A stretch of DNA of 64,000 nt from contig JAPNXP010000003.1 in NCBI GenBank assembly GCA_028753945.1, forward strand, positions 4,030,001-4,094,000, written 5' to 3'. The number at the start of each line of letters is the position of its first letter. Positions within the stretch are counted from its first letter, which is position 1. Made by a program: the position numbers and the translations under genes. The notes beneath the pieces were generated by a model. It was given only the letters and a program-made list of their open reading frames with translations. It was not told the origin of the DNA and searched no databases. Origin of the DNA: Hexactinellida sp. DTS-2022. Lineage: Eukaryota > Porifera > Hexactinellida. Shown in pieces: positions 1 to 11,096 of this stretch.

Positions 1-105
1 GCCAGTAATCAATATTAGGAATTTATAAACCTCAGACGAACCTCGAAGCGGTTGGTGTGTGGTTGTGTTCTGTCGCGAAGCGACCTAGCAAGCGAAGCGC
101 GCTAG
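1..105 (+). mobile_element. Helitron-like 3' terminus (truncated copy)
   Basis: The stretch ends in a GC-rich hairpin region (repeats of GCGAAGCG) followed by GCTAG and then T, the pattern expected at a Helitron 3' end. The same ending occurs at 35244-35682 and, inverted, at 40172-40514. The copy is cut off by the window edge. No Rep/helicase gene is present, so this would be non-autonomous. The family call rests on end structure only. Confidence 0.45.
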
Positions 106-392
106 TAAACTATAAAGCTCTGGCAAGGGCACCGTCTACGGAGAAATAACAAATTGCAGCCTGTGCCGACGCATGTTCCTTTGGTGGCACTATATTTTGT
201 TGGTGGTTTATTGATAGTGCCTCCAATGGAACATGCTGTCGACACAGGCTGTAATTTTGAGTTTTTTTCGCTTTGTCATCATCACTATGAAGGTGTTAAA
301 CCATTTCAGAAAGGTGTTTCGGAAGGTAACAAGCCTTAGTGAGTTAAAAGTTTCGTTGTAGCTTACTTTATTTTAGAGATATTCAAGTTTCA
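106..392 (+). repeat. Dispersed palindrome repeat (family A), copy 1
   Basis: Bases 150-258 form a near-perfect inverted repeat: one arm reads CTGTGCCGACGCATGTTCC and the other is its complement ending GGCACAG, around a short loop. The flanks (caccgtctacgg before, cttactttattttagagatattc after) recur around the other copies. Open frames across it are palindrome artefacts. Confidence 0.8.
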
Positions 393-397
393 GTAAA

Positions 398-1242
398 ACG
401 AGCCCTTCGGTCTCGGTCGCTTTGCAACAGATCGGTGCTACGCACCTCAAGTTAACGGCCGCTGTGCGGCCTTACTCCTCACACTTTCTACCATGGAAAT
501 GGTAGAAAGGGACGTTATGATTTTGAATTTTCATTAATTTGTTTACCTATTTGTGTAAACAACAACAACAACAACAAATACTCATATTATAATTTTATAA
601 ATGCGAAATTCGTGTTCAGCACACTTTTTTACTTATAATACCCGTTGAAAGCTAACTTCTAGGTTGATTTTGAATTTTCATTAATTTGTTTACCTATTTT
701 GTGTAAACAACAACAACAAATATTAATATGAGAAATTTTTAAACGCGAAATTCGTGTTCAGCACCTTGTTTACCTATAATATCCGTTGAAAGCTTACTTC
801 TAGGTTGATTTTGAATTTTCATTAATTTGTTTACCTATTTTGTGTAAACAACAACAACAAATATTCATATTAGAAAATTTTAAACGCGAAAATCGTGTTC
901 AGCATACTTGTTTACCTATAATACCCGGTGAAAGCTAACTTCTAGGTTGATTTTGAATTTTCATTAATTTGTTTACCGATTTTGTGTAAACAACAACAAC
1001 AAATATTCATATGAGAAATTTGTAAATTCGAAAATCGTGTTCAGCATACTTGTTTACCTATTATAACAATTGTTTAAATAATATAACATTTGGAAGTTAG
1101 TTTCTATCAAAATTATAAATGCGGTTTCTTATCCCCCATCACTTTAATACAATCCGGACAAACAAACAAACACACACACACACACCACACACACACACAC
1201 ACACACAAACAAACAACAATCGAGATTTAATAATATAGATAT
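398..1242 (+). repeat. Dispersed repeat D with four ~141-bp tandem units
   Basis: It begins CGAGCCCTTCGGTCTCGG. From about 517 to 1075 a unit of roughly 140-145 bp is repeated four times (each with tcattaatttgtttacc, an acaacaac tract and gttcagca). It ends with a CA-rich microsatellite and caatcgagatttaataata. The flanking family-B sequence is interrupted here and resumes at about 1243, so D was inserted into B. Other copies: 34556-34913 (inverted), 41862-44080 (split), and a tail at about 63600-63690. Confidence 0.75.
1159..1217. repeat. (CA)n/(CAAA)n microsatellite
   Basis: A CA dinucleotide run flanked by CAAA units, at the end of repeat D. The same tail is seen at about 44020-44050. Confidence 0.85.
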
Positions 1243-2175
1243 AATCTGTGATGACTCAGCAATTTTTAAGCGCGTGTTGGGTGTTCACCCAACACCAACC
1301 AACCCATTCGGAATATAGAATTCACAAAATTGTAAAACACATTTTTTTGACGATGTCATCATCACCTCAAAGTGTCAAGATCCATTTGTAGAGGTGTTAT
1401 GGGGTATAAGGATCAATTGATAAATTGGAAGTTTGTTACTATCTTCTATAATATCTGAGATTTATGATATTTAATTAATTAGTATAAATAATTATTAATA
1501 TTATTTTAATATAACACCAATTTCAATGTCAACTTACAGTTATTAAGTTAAATTATTTTGTCATAAATAATAAATTAATTAATTTGGCTATAAAATTTCA
1601 ATTCCGCACACTCGATAACCCCTAATAAACAAATTGGAAGCATCTATATAAGTCATATACTGACTGAATTAATTATAATTAATTACGTCAGTATATTAAC
1701 AGTGCAATAATATTCTCGCAGAAGGAAATATAATCACATAATCTGTCGTTGTTATGAAATATATAATCTTAGTTTTCAATTAGAAAATAGGAGCCTACTC
1801 GATCTCACAAGTTGAACCAATATAATAATAACGAGTTGAAACAATGGAATTAGATTTAACACTTTTAATAGAATTGAAGTGTTAATAAACAAAGGAAATT
1901 TGCAACTCAATTGTGGCACAAACGAAGCCCAATTTGAAAATTTGTGCACTGTGAAAAGGTGTATAATTTAATTCTCTATCGAATGCAAATAAATTAAATA
2001 TTCGGGCACCATTCATTGTTCCTTTTCTAACATTAAACAGGTTTAAAAATGTGTCAAAAAAATTTAATAAAAAATCGTGACCCCAGGTGCACATCTGTAA
2101 CCATAAGATACCTGTCCTGAAAATTCAAGTTCTTAGTAAATATAACTCTGTCTGTGGAGAGGATACGGAAGGTTA
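1243..2175 (+). repeat. Family B dispersed repeat body
   Basis: It contains gttgggtgttcacccaacac, a short palindrome also found at about 2610, 31020, 33200 and (inverted) 52650. It then runs through AT-rich sequence to a block with ggtgcacatctgtaacc that recurs at 14280, 32150, 51840, 53040 and 54510. I see no coding signal. Confidence 0.65.
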
Positions 2176-2320
2176 ATAATAATAATAATAATTACCAACC
2201 AAAGCACTAAGACCATTACTGGGCCACTATACTATAGTATAGTCGGCACAGTAATAAAAATAAAGGCAGTGATTTCAATACTGGGCCACTATACTATAGT
2301 ATAGTCGGCACAGTAAAAGA
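2176..2320 (+). repeat. Family C palindrome repeat, two copies
   Basis: Two copies of a block containing the perfect 18-bp palindrome ACTATACTATAGTATAGT, flanked by gggcc on one side and cggcacagtaa on the other. The same block is a six-copy minisatellite at 51378-51745. Confidence 0.8.
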
Positions 2321-2324
2321 AAAT

Positions 2325-2442
2325 CCAAAATTGCAGCTGTGCCGACGCATGTTCCTTTGGTGGCACTATATTTTGGTGGTGGTTTATTGATAGTGCCTCC
2401 AATGGAACATGCTGTCGGCACAGCTGCAATTTTGGACTTTTT
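2325..2442 (+). repeat. Family A palindrome, copy 2
   Basis: An inverted repeat with CTGTGCCGACGCATGTTCC and its complement around tttggtggcac...gtgcctcc. It sits directly after the family C units. Confidence 0.8.
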
Positions 2443-3563
2443 TTCCGCCATGCCATCATCACTATAAAGGTGATAAATTATTTCAGAAAGGTGTTTCATA
2501 AGGCAACGACCCTTAGTGAGTTGGAAGTTTCGCTTTAGCTCACTTCATTTCAGAGATATTCAAGTTTCATTCAATGTGATAGGTGATGAGTCAGCATTTT
2601 TATGTGTGTGTTGGGTGTTCACCCAACACAAACCAACCCATTCGAAATATCTAATTCACAAAATTGTAAAACACATTTTTTTGACGGGATCATCAATACC
2701 TCAAGGTGTCAAGACCCACTTGTATAGATGGTATGTGGCATAAGGATCAATTGATCAATTGAAAGTTTGTTTCTATTTGCTATCATTTCTGAGATTAATG
2801 AAATTTAGCTAATTAGTATAAATATTTACTAATTAATTTATTATTTAACACAATTATTATGTACAGCAAAATAAATTAAGTTCAATTATTTACAATAATA
2901 ATTAATCTAAATTGAATTTCACTAATATATGAATTCAGCGCACTCGATAACCCCAAACATCTAATTGGAACCGTTTCTATAAGTAAAACATAGAGCGAAT
3001 TAATTAGAATTAAATATGTCAATGTATCCATTGTGCAAGAATATTCTAGTAGAAATAAATATAATCACATAATCTGTTGTTATGGAATGTAAAATCTTAG
3101 TTTTCAATTGGAAAATAGAAGCCTATTCGATTTCACAAGTGGAATCAATATAATTATCGCAAGTTTAAACAAAAGTGTAAGATTTAACAAGTCTAATCAA
3201 TATATTTATTACAAGTTAAAACAATGGAATTTGATTTAACAGTTTCACTGAAAAAGAAGTGTGAATAAACAAAGAAATTTAAACCCCCACTAGTGGCATG
3301 AATTAAATCCATTATCAAAATTTGTCTTCTCCCATTAGACGCAGAATTTTATGGTGAATCCAATGATGTAATAAAAATTGGGGGTTTAGTATAACATCTT
3401 TTTAAAAGGAGTTAAAAATGTGTCCAAATTGTTAATCAAAAATCATAACCCCAGGTGCAAATTAGACGTTAACACCGCACCTACATGCCAAGTTTCAGGC
3501 CATTAACTATAAAGCTCTGGCCAGGGCACCGTCTACGGAGAAAAATAAAATAAAAATAAAATC
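2443..3563 (+). repeat. Family B/E dispersed repeat body
   Basis: A second B-family body (tgttgggtgttcacccaac near 2608), AT-rich and non-coding, ending in the caccgtctacggag block that precedes the next A palindrome. Confidence 0.6.
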
Positions 3564-4421
3564 CAAAATTGCAGTCTGTGCCGACGCATGTTCCTTTGGT
3601 TGCACTATATTTTGATTGTGGTTTATTGATAGTGCCTCCAAAGGAACATGCTGTCGGCACAGGCTGCAATCTTGTTTTTTTTGATCGCCAAGTCACCAAC
3701 GCCTCAGGGTGTCAAGAACCATTTGTTAATTGGTCCGAGTCACAAGGAAATGTAGATAAATTTGAAGTTTGTTTCTATTATAAACCATCTAGAGTTTAAT
3801 TAATGCCATTCATTCATTGTGTATTGATATTAAATTATATTATTCGTTATTTATTTTAGCAATGTTATCCACGGTTGGTTGAGTTGAGTCAACAAATTCA
3901 TTATATTGCATTATTTTATTTAATCCATTGTATAGTAATACTACAATTAAATAGAAGCCAGCTGGAATTTATTGTTAAATCAATATAATTATCGCAAGTT
4001 GAAACAATAGTGAAATATTTATCCAGTTAAATCAATATAATTATTACAAGTTGAAACAATGGAATTAGATTTCACAGTTTTACAGTAATTGAAGTGTGAT
4101 TAAACAAAGAAATTTCAACCCCCATTTATGGCAGAAATTAAACCCTTTATTGAAAAATTTCTTCTCCCATCAGACGAAGAATTTTATGGTGAATCCAAAT
4201 GTGAAATAAAATTTGGGGGTTTTGTAAAACATTTTTTGAGTTTTGGACCAGACAAATTTTAAAGGTGTTAAAAATGTGTCCAAAATTTGTTAATCAGAAA
4301 TCGTAACCGCAGGTACAAATTAGACGGCAACACCGCACCTATATGTCAAGTTTCAGCCCATTAACTATTAAGCTCTGGCCAGGGCACCGTCTACGGAGAA
4401 AAAATATATAATAAAATCCAA
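3564..4421 (+). repeat. Family A palindrome copy 3 and its downstream body
   Basis: The palindrome occupies about 3564-3675. The rest is AT-rich repeat sequence that reappears at 14500-15235 and, inverted, around 54560-54960. No gene is seen. Confidence 0.65.
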
Positions 4422-4573
4422 AATTGCTGCCTGTGCCGACGCATGTTCCTTTGGTGGTACGTGACCTACTTTATATAAGGCCTATGCACCAACTTTGTGA
4501 AACTGGACCATGGATTAAAGGAAGGCTATTGATAAATAGGTTATTTATCGTTATCTAAATAACTAGTAGTGAT

Positions 4574-5163
4574 AGACCTCATAAATGTTCTATAACTATA
4601 TAGGAACATGATATCAAGGTATACATAGCACCCTTCAGAATTGAGCTATGTCATCATTTGATTACGTAAACGCTATTTTTGGTGGGTATTATGGTGTTTT
4701 TATAGCCTGCTAATAAGATAATTAGCACTTAGTTCCTTATGATGTAATACGTACACTCATTATCTCAAAAATTATTGTAGTTATACATACATAATATATT
4801 ATCAATGAATAAGAAGTTATCTATTGCGGATAGATCAGTACTAGCCTAGTTTACATAAAATCGATAGTTTTTGAGTTATGGCTCATTTTAGGAAATATAC
4901 ATATCAATGGCAACCGAGGAATGTGTCAACATCCCATTTATAATTTCAATATATTTCTTTTAACAAGTCCTGGGCATCATCATGTTCAAATCCAGAACAT
5001 TTATAACGCGTCTAACTATGTTAAAAGCAGGCTATAAAAACACCATAATACCCACCAAAAATAGCGTTTACGTAATCAAATGATGACATAGCTCAATTCT
5101 GAAGGGTGCTATGTATACCTTGATGCCATGTTCCTATATAGTTATAGAACATTTATGAGGTCT
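4574..5163. mobile_element. Nested foldback MITE (~590 bp)
   Basis: Arms of about 139 bp (4574-4712 and 5025-5163) are near-perfect reverse complements, starting agacctcataaatg and ending catttatgaggtct. The element interrupts the left TIR of the 4460-6424 element; comparison with the intact right TIR places the junction exactly. No coding capacity. Confidence 0.8.
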
Positions 5164-5937
5164 GTTGTATGACAGTTTTACTACCATGACAGACTTACTA
5201 CCTCTATTACTAGTACCATGGATGTTCTCTATCCATGACAGATTTACTACCTTACATGACAGAATTACTACCCTTTGATCATGACTTGACTATTACTATG
5301 CACTTTTAATGGCTTCTTTCTTTCTTCTACTTGACTAAATACAAACAGCATGTATTCAATATAGGAAATATTTACTTGTATCTTAAAAAAAATTTATTGT
5401 ATTTGACTTGCTCAATTATCTATATAATTGACATTTCCACATCCGCCTTCCCCGTATTCATTATTCACTAGGTAAATTATTATGTATAGCATTGTGAACG
5501 GTATAGCAAATAGATAATTATCCTAACATCGGAGATAGGAACTATTAATGGATTTAACAATACATAACCTATGGGAAATCTGAGAATATATTAGCTGTCA
5601 AAAACCGTATCGCTCTACTCAATAATAATTGCATCACTGAAGCTGTCTGCGTAAAAAGTTGTAGTACGACTATGTATCATGTCAATAACTTCACCACGTT
5701 GATAGCCTGAGGCACGCATTTTAAAATTTCGTCTCGCGAATTTTGTTGAGTTCAATAAATCGCTCGGAAAAATAACATGGGAAAGAAAATTCACAAGCTT
5801 TGAATATTCAGAGATATTCATTATTGTATGTGATTTCTTGAATCAAGACTATAATTTGTGTACTTTCTTAAATCGATGAGTAGAATAGATAATATAAATG
5901 AATTACCATTTCCTAATATTTTGAATACCTGCTGTTC

Positions 5938-6079
5938 ATAGGCGTCGTAAATGCAAGGTCAATCCTTCGGGCCGCCCGGAAATTCCGGGTAAAGTCCGGG
6001 TATAGCATTAGTAGCATAGGGGCAACCCTTCCGGGCCGCCCGGACATTTCTGGGCACCCGGGCGGGTTACGACGCCTAT
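5938..6079. mobile_element. Small GC-rich inverted-repeat element
   Basis: The ends ataggcgtcgtaa and ttacgacgcctat are inverted copies. The interior is made of gggccgcccgg/ccggg palindromic words and is far richer in GC than the surroundings. It lies next to the right TIR of the host element. Confidence 0.6.
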
Positions 6080-6505
6080 GCTGCTGTTTGTATTTAGTCA
6101 AGTAGAAGAAAGAAAGAAGCCAATAAAAGTGCATAGTAATAGTCAAGTAGAACTAAGAGTTGCGTGATGAGAACTCAAGTCAAGATCAAAGGGTAGTAAT
6201 TCTGTCATATAAGGTAGTAAATCTGTCATAGATAGAGAACATCCATGGTACTAGTAATAGAGGTAGTAAGTCTGTCATGGTAGTAAAACTGTCATACAAC
6301 AGGTCTATCACTACGTAGTAGTTATTTAGATAACGATAAATAACCTATTTATCAATAGCCTTGCTTTAATCCATGGTCCAGTTTCACAAAGTTGGTACAT
6401 AGGCTTTGTATAACGTAGGTCACGGGTGGCACTATATTTTGGTGGTGGTCTATTGATAGTGCCTCCAATGGAACATGCTGTCGACACAGGCTGAAATTTT
6501 GGATT

Positions 6506-7398
6506 TTTTTCGCCATGTCATGAACGTCTCATGGTGTTTAGACTCATTTAACAAGTTATTACGGGACAAAGGAACGATTGTTGAATTTGAAGATTATTTC
6601 TATGTTGAACCATCTTGATTTTATTGCCATTCATTCATTATGTAAAGATACTAAATTATATAAATTATCTGTAATACCCTTTGTCCTCCATGTACAAATA
6701 AATTTTAATCAATTTGTAATTTTGTACTAGTTTTTATGAACAACAACAATAATTATTAACATCTATATCCGTATACAATAAATAACTAGTTATCAACATA
6801 ATTCTTTACTCATTATAACAATCGTAAATAGTAAATAGGTTCATTCTGAAACGAAGCAATTTGTTTACCTATTTGTAAACGTCAACAACATGTAAACATA
6901 ATAGTTTCGTTAATTGAAAATCAGCATACTTGTTTACTTAGAATGACAAAAGGGATTAAGTTTATATTCCAATTATAAATGCGTTATAAACCCACCCCCC
7001 CCTTACACTCTAATACATTTCGGGCACCAAGCACACACATAGATAAATATTTATACAAATAGATATTCCATCTCATTAATCCATTGTTTGAATATCAGAA
7101 ATCGTTCTGAAATTGAATAACTGTTGAGTGAAATTGAATTTTCGTATAGGAGAAAACTTTAATACAATTATTGTACTAGAAATCGATTTATATAGTAGCA
7201 GCTATTGAATCAAATTGAATTATTCATATAAATAGAATACTTTATTGTAACTATGACATCAGAAATTGATTTGTATAGTAATAGCTATTGAATATAAATT
7301 AATTATTCATATATACTAGAATTCTTTATTGTAACTATGATATCAGCAATAACTTGAATCGAAATAACACTGAATCTATTGAATTATTCATAACTAGT
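6506..7398. repeat. AT-rich dispersed repeat sequence
   Basis: Non-coding. Parts recur inverted at 53400-54000 and 54990-55260 (for example gtgcttggtgcc and tattcatataaatagaat). It supplies the AGATCT target for the next transposon. Confidence 0.55.
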
Positions 7399-7404
7399 AG
7401 ATCT

Positions 7405-7770
7405 GTTGCATGATATTTTGAGACGCGTGAGATTTTGAGACGCCTATGTGATACACTCTATACACAATGGATGTGCTATTACAAATTATACAGTGATATT
7501 TTGAGACGCTATAAAAGGAAATTTTGGCTTATTTTACTTTTTATTATGAATTTCAGAATAATATAATTTTGAGACGCGTGAGATTTTGAGACATTGTATT
7601 AGCAAACCATGGATGTGCTATTAGAAATTATACAGTGATATTTTGAGACGCGTGAGATTTTGAGACACTACTATAAAAGTAATTTTCTACTTATTAATAT
7701 AACTTTTTATTATGAATTTAAGATTCTTACAATTTTGAGACGATAGTATAGTATAGATAAACCAATGAGA
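7405..7770 (+). repeat. Left terminal inverted repeat of the GAGAC element
   Basis: Contains repeated gatattttgagacgcgtgag and ccatggatgtgctatta words, mirrored at 13690-14005. The internal direct repeats may be protein-binding subterminal repeats, which is inference. Confidence 0.85.
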
Positions 7771-7784
7771 CATAGATGTGATAG

Positions 7785-7940
7785 CAGGGGCGGATACAGC
7801 CCTTCGACTCAGGGGGGACCCAAATTTGTAGGGGTATGGAGCGAGTGAAACGAGCGACAGTAAGGGAGGTAATGGGGGCCCATGAGAAAAATCTCAGGGG
7901 GGGCCGGACCCCCTTGCCCCCCCCTCTAGATCCGCCCCTG
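7785..7940. mobile_element. hAT-type MITE (156 bp)
   Basis: Ends CAGGGGCGGA and TCCGCCCCTG, flanked by the 8-bp duplication TGTGATAG (7777-7784 and 7941-7948). GC-rich inside an AT-rich host element. Ends and 8-bp TSD fit the hAT superfamily. Confidence 0.85.
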
Positions 7941-7948
7941 TGTGATAG

Positions 7949-9180
7949 CTATATATTGTTTTGAGACACTTGTATATAACAATTTCTGGCTTTGATTACC
8001 TGTTTTGAACGTCTCACTATATTTTGTATTCTATCTGCAATATTTACCCTTTTTAATTAACTTAATTACTGATAATTATAGCAAGTTATCCCAGTAACCC
8101 AATTTCCAATCAGGAAATTATCCAGGATCGCGAGACGCTCCTTTTGGAGAAGATTTTAGGACAAATTAATTAGGGCGCGAAAAATTGGAAATTTTCCTAT
8201 ACCGGAAACATTAATTTGTGATTTAAGCGTATGAAAATTGGATCAGACCAAGATTAGGAGCGTATTATTTACAAATGTCTGTATAATACACTGTTTCCAA
8301 TATATCTAATTTGACTAGTTTTTCCTAATCTAATAATCTCCCAATTCAGCATATGGTTATAATACTAACAATTACAGGGACACAACTTTATTTTAATACA
8401 AAAACTACTACGTATTACAAACAAACAGAATAAATATACTAAATTAATTAATAAAACACACTAATAAATACATAAACTAACTAAGAATTTAAATACAAAA
8501 AATATTATAAAACCCCAATAGCACCCCCTCCTCCTCCCCAGTAGCATCCTCCTTAATGTCAAAATCTCCCCTTCTCCACTCCACCTCATCTCCTCCTCTC
8601 CCCTTCCCACTTCCCAAAATGAAACCAGAGCAAATAAAGTAGTAACATTTAAATTAGTTAAATTTGTTAGCTATTACTTATACAGTAGTTATTATCTTTG
8701 TATCACCAACATACGAAATTATAATACACAGTGTCATTTACGCCAATAGCCAACACTACCTTATTTATTACGATTAACAAAATATTTTATACAAAATTTG
8801 TTGTTGTGAAATAAAACGATTTAAAAAATGTCTAAACCTTTTAATTTCTCCTGAATTTCAATAATCTAATTAGCCCTTGATTTCTTACGACTTATGGTTA
8901 CTATCCTACCAATTATATTGGGTATAGAAATAATCACAACGATTAACTTCTTTCTAAATGTACTAGGCGAATGTCTAGAAAGAGATATACATATATTTAT
9001 AAGATAAGTAAAAGGTAAACTATTTTTTCAATCAGTTTTTATTGTATTAACCAATTATTATTTTGGGGCCTCCTCCTTTTACCCAAACAGCCGCCATACA
9101 GTGGAAACCGCACATCTATATCCATTCAATCGCCCCATTTTTGATTAAATTACCCTTCGTTCGTATGTGTGTAACGACAT
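7949..9180. other. AT-rich non-coding interior of the GAGAC element
   Basis: No coding signal. A C/T-rich stretch lies around 8521-8620. I see no promoter or terminator I can defend. Confidence 0.4.
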
Positions 9181-9186
9181 AACAAA

Positions 9187-9444
9187 ATGAGCATCGCATT
9201 GATGCGCCCTGATAAAGTGGTTCCCAGTGTACAAAAAAAACTCTCAAAGGAAAATAGGTTAAGTTACACTAAATTACTCAAAACTATGAAATTAAGCAGT
9301 ATTACAGTGAACTCCAAGTCGGCTATAAATCGGATTATAACGAAGTTCAATGGTCCGGACATCCTTATATTTGACTATACTATAGTCAAAGAAATCGATA
9401 TAATGAAATTCTCTTTTTGGCGAAGAAATTTATTTTGGAAATAA
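9187..9444 (+). other. Unassigned 85-codon open frame
   Basis: Starts at an ATG and is moderately basic. I recognise no domain. It lies inside the GAGAC element on the strand opposite the integrase. It may be chance. Confidence 0.15.
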
Positions 9445-10048
9445 TCTATTTTGGAAATAATCCATAAGTCTTGTAATTCGTGTTCAGCATTGATACGACA
9501 GGTAGATAGTGATCGAAGTAGTTTTGGATATAAAGGATGGCTGTAGGGTTATCTGTGGCTCTGTGCAAACTCCAACGCACCTCGCGAATTACTTAGTCTT
9601 TCGTTCTGTAGAAGACTAGAAGTTATTGGCAACGTAGACATCGGCATCAAGAATAGCAGAATCAGCATAAATTTCCACATCTGTTCCCCAAACGGAATCA
9701 CGATTCATAAGTACTTGTGTGGGATAACTGGTAAGGTATTCACACGGTGTAATTTGTTTGGTTTTAAAATACCATCCTAGTTTCCTTGTTCCTTCACTGA
9801 CGATAATGATAGAACGAAGCTGTAGGTGGCTGTTTTCACTCCCAGTAACTAATTTGGATAGGCATTGAAATAGACAATTACCATCTCCTTCGATATGTTC
9901 CGTTTCCCAGGTTCAAAACCGCTAAGTAACTTCCCAACGCTAATATATGGTTGTCAGCAAACTGATTCAAATGATATCCCCAACATATATATCACATTTA
10001 CTTCGCTGCCAATTTTCAGGTCTCACATTGATCCTTGGGTCCATCCAT
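9445..10048. other. Non-coding stretch, nothing recognised
   Basis: Mixed-composition DNA inside the GAGAC element with no readable gene. Confidence 0.3.
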
Positions 10049-10270
10049 GGCCTTAGCCACTGGTCAGTTTGGTCAGGTTTCAACCTGACCACCTTTGGTT
10101 GATTAAAACCCAATATGGCACCATTCGGTCAGGTTGGTAAGATTAACCTGACCACTCTGTCCTGTTGGCCAGATTAACCTTACAACTTGGTAAGGTTGGT
10201 CAGAATAACCTATCCACTTTGTCAGGTTGGTCAAATTAACCTGACCACTTTGATTTTGGTGGCTACGGCC
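10049..10270. mobile_element. Small TIR element (GGCCxTAGCCAC family)
   Basis: It starts GGCCTTAGCCACTGGTCAG and ends TTTTGGTGGCTACGGCC. The interior repeats aacctgaccac/ggtcaggtt words. A shorter relative is at 44742-44794. No clear TSD, so the superfamily is open. Confidence 0.6.
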
Positions 10271-10532
10271 CTGCCATCGGTGTGTCGTATGGATTACGGA
10301 GCGGAACTGCGTCGTGAAATGATTCCATTAGCATTGTGTTTAGATACTGCATTCCCTAAAATATTAATTTGTTTACAATTTAATTAATAAAAGAATAATT
10401 CTAATGTTATAGCCTGCTTTCGAAGGTACGTATAGACTGAACAAATATATTAATTTAACTGAATTTGAGTTGTATGAGGGTATTGTTAGATTATTTTAAC
10501 TTACCAGGAAATACAGTACTTTGTGTGTGTAT

Positions 10533-10805
10533 CTAGCACGTTGGGTATCTGTATAGCTGGGATAGAGATCTGTTGTCCATCCGAGTATAATCTCCATAAT
10601 ATCTCTCTTCTACAATAAATGGGTAAAATGATAATCTGTAGTTATCGTATGAATCATTGTTAATTAACAACTTCCTCTTCTTTTCCACCATCCACATACC
10701 GAATAACATCGCGTTGGGAGTGTAGTTGTACGCTTTGTATAACAAGTGGTGCAGCTCTTCATAGAGTCATGAAGGTCTGCCCACGATATTCTGCATTAGG
10801 ATTTC
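10533..10805 (-). pseudogene. Unknown coding exon(s) inside the GAGAC element
   Basis: On the minus strand, after a possible acceptor (tttgtag at 10812-10806), a frame reads through to 10533 with a one-base shift near 10770. Words such as LLYKAYNYTPNAMLFG and YPFIVEERYYGDYTRMD look like real protein rather than noise. I do not recognise the family. It lies downstream of the integrase on the same strand and may be a second protein of the element or its last exons. An intermediate exon candidate is about 10974-11030. Confidence 0.3.
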
Positions 10806-11096
10806 CTACAAATGACAACATTGTAAGAATATTATTACTGGATGTTACAAATATTCGGATTGACGTCAATTGAAGGTGTAAAGCTAAAATAACAATGAGT
10901 GTCAATAAAAATAACACTCAATGAATTAGACAGTATAGGTGAAAACGGAACCTTACTTTTAACTTTTAAGTTATTAAGTTGTTGAAATATAGATTCCGTA
11001 GAAAATGCGAAAAGATTCTGGTACATCTAAAAAAGGAATATTTACTATTAACACTATTTTATCTTTTAAATAACAACTCAATCACAATGAATTTAC

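Larger units (their letters stand above)
4460..6424. mobile_element. Long-TIR DNA element, P-like ends, defective
   Basis: Terminal inverted repeats of several hundred bases start CGTGACCTAC and end GTAGGTCACG. The left one spans 4460-5352, not counting the nested 4574-5163 element; the right one spans about 6080-6424. The flanks read GGTGGTA (4453-4459) and GGTGGCA (6425-6431), a 7-bp duplication with one mismatch inside an A-family palindrome. The subterminal order (CCTACTTTATATAAGGCC, then GGACCATGGAT) resembles the CATAGC-ended P-like elements at 21146, 44084 and 58683. The interior (5353-5937) has only a short unassigned minus-strand frame (5615-5821). Superfamily is inferred from the ends. 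Confidence 0.7.
4422..6505 (+). repeat. Family A palindrome copy 4, split by an insertion
   Basis: The left part of the A palindrome (4422-4459) and its right part (6425-6505) are separated by the 4460-6424 element. The uninterrupted A copies elsewhere give the empty-site sequence. Confidence 0.8.

Noticed and set aside
154-339. Short open frames across family A palindromes
   Set aside because: They start at non-ATG codons, read the palindrome in both directions and change between copies.
398-500. tRNA-derived SINE head
   Set aside because: GC-rich words resemble stem-loops but no A/B box pair or cloverleaf could be drawn.
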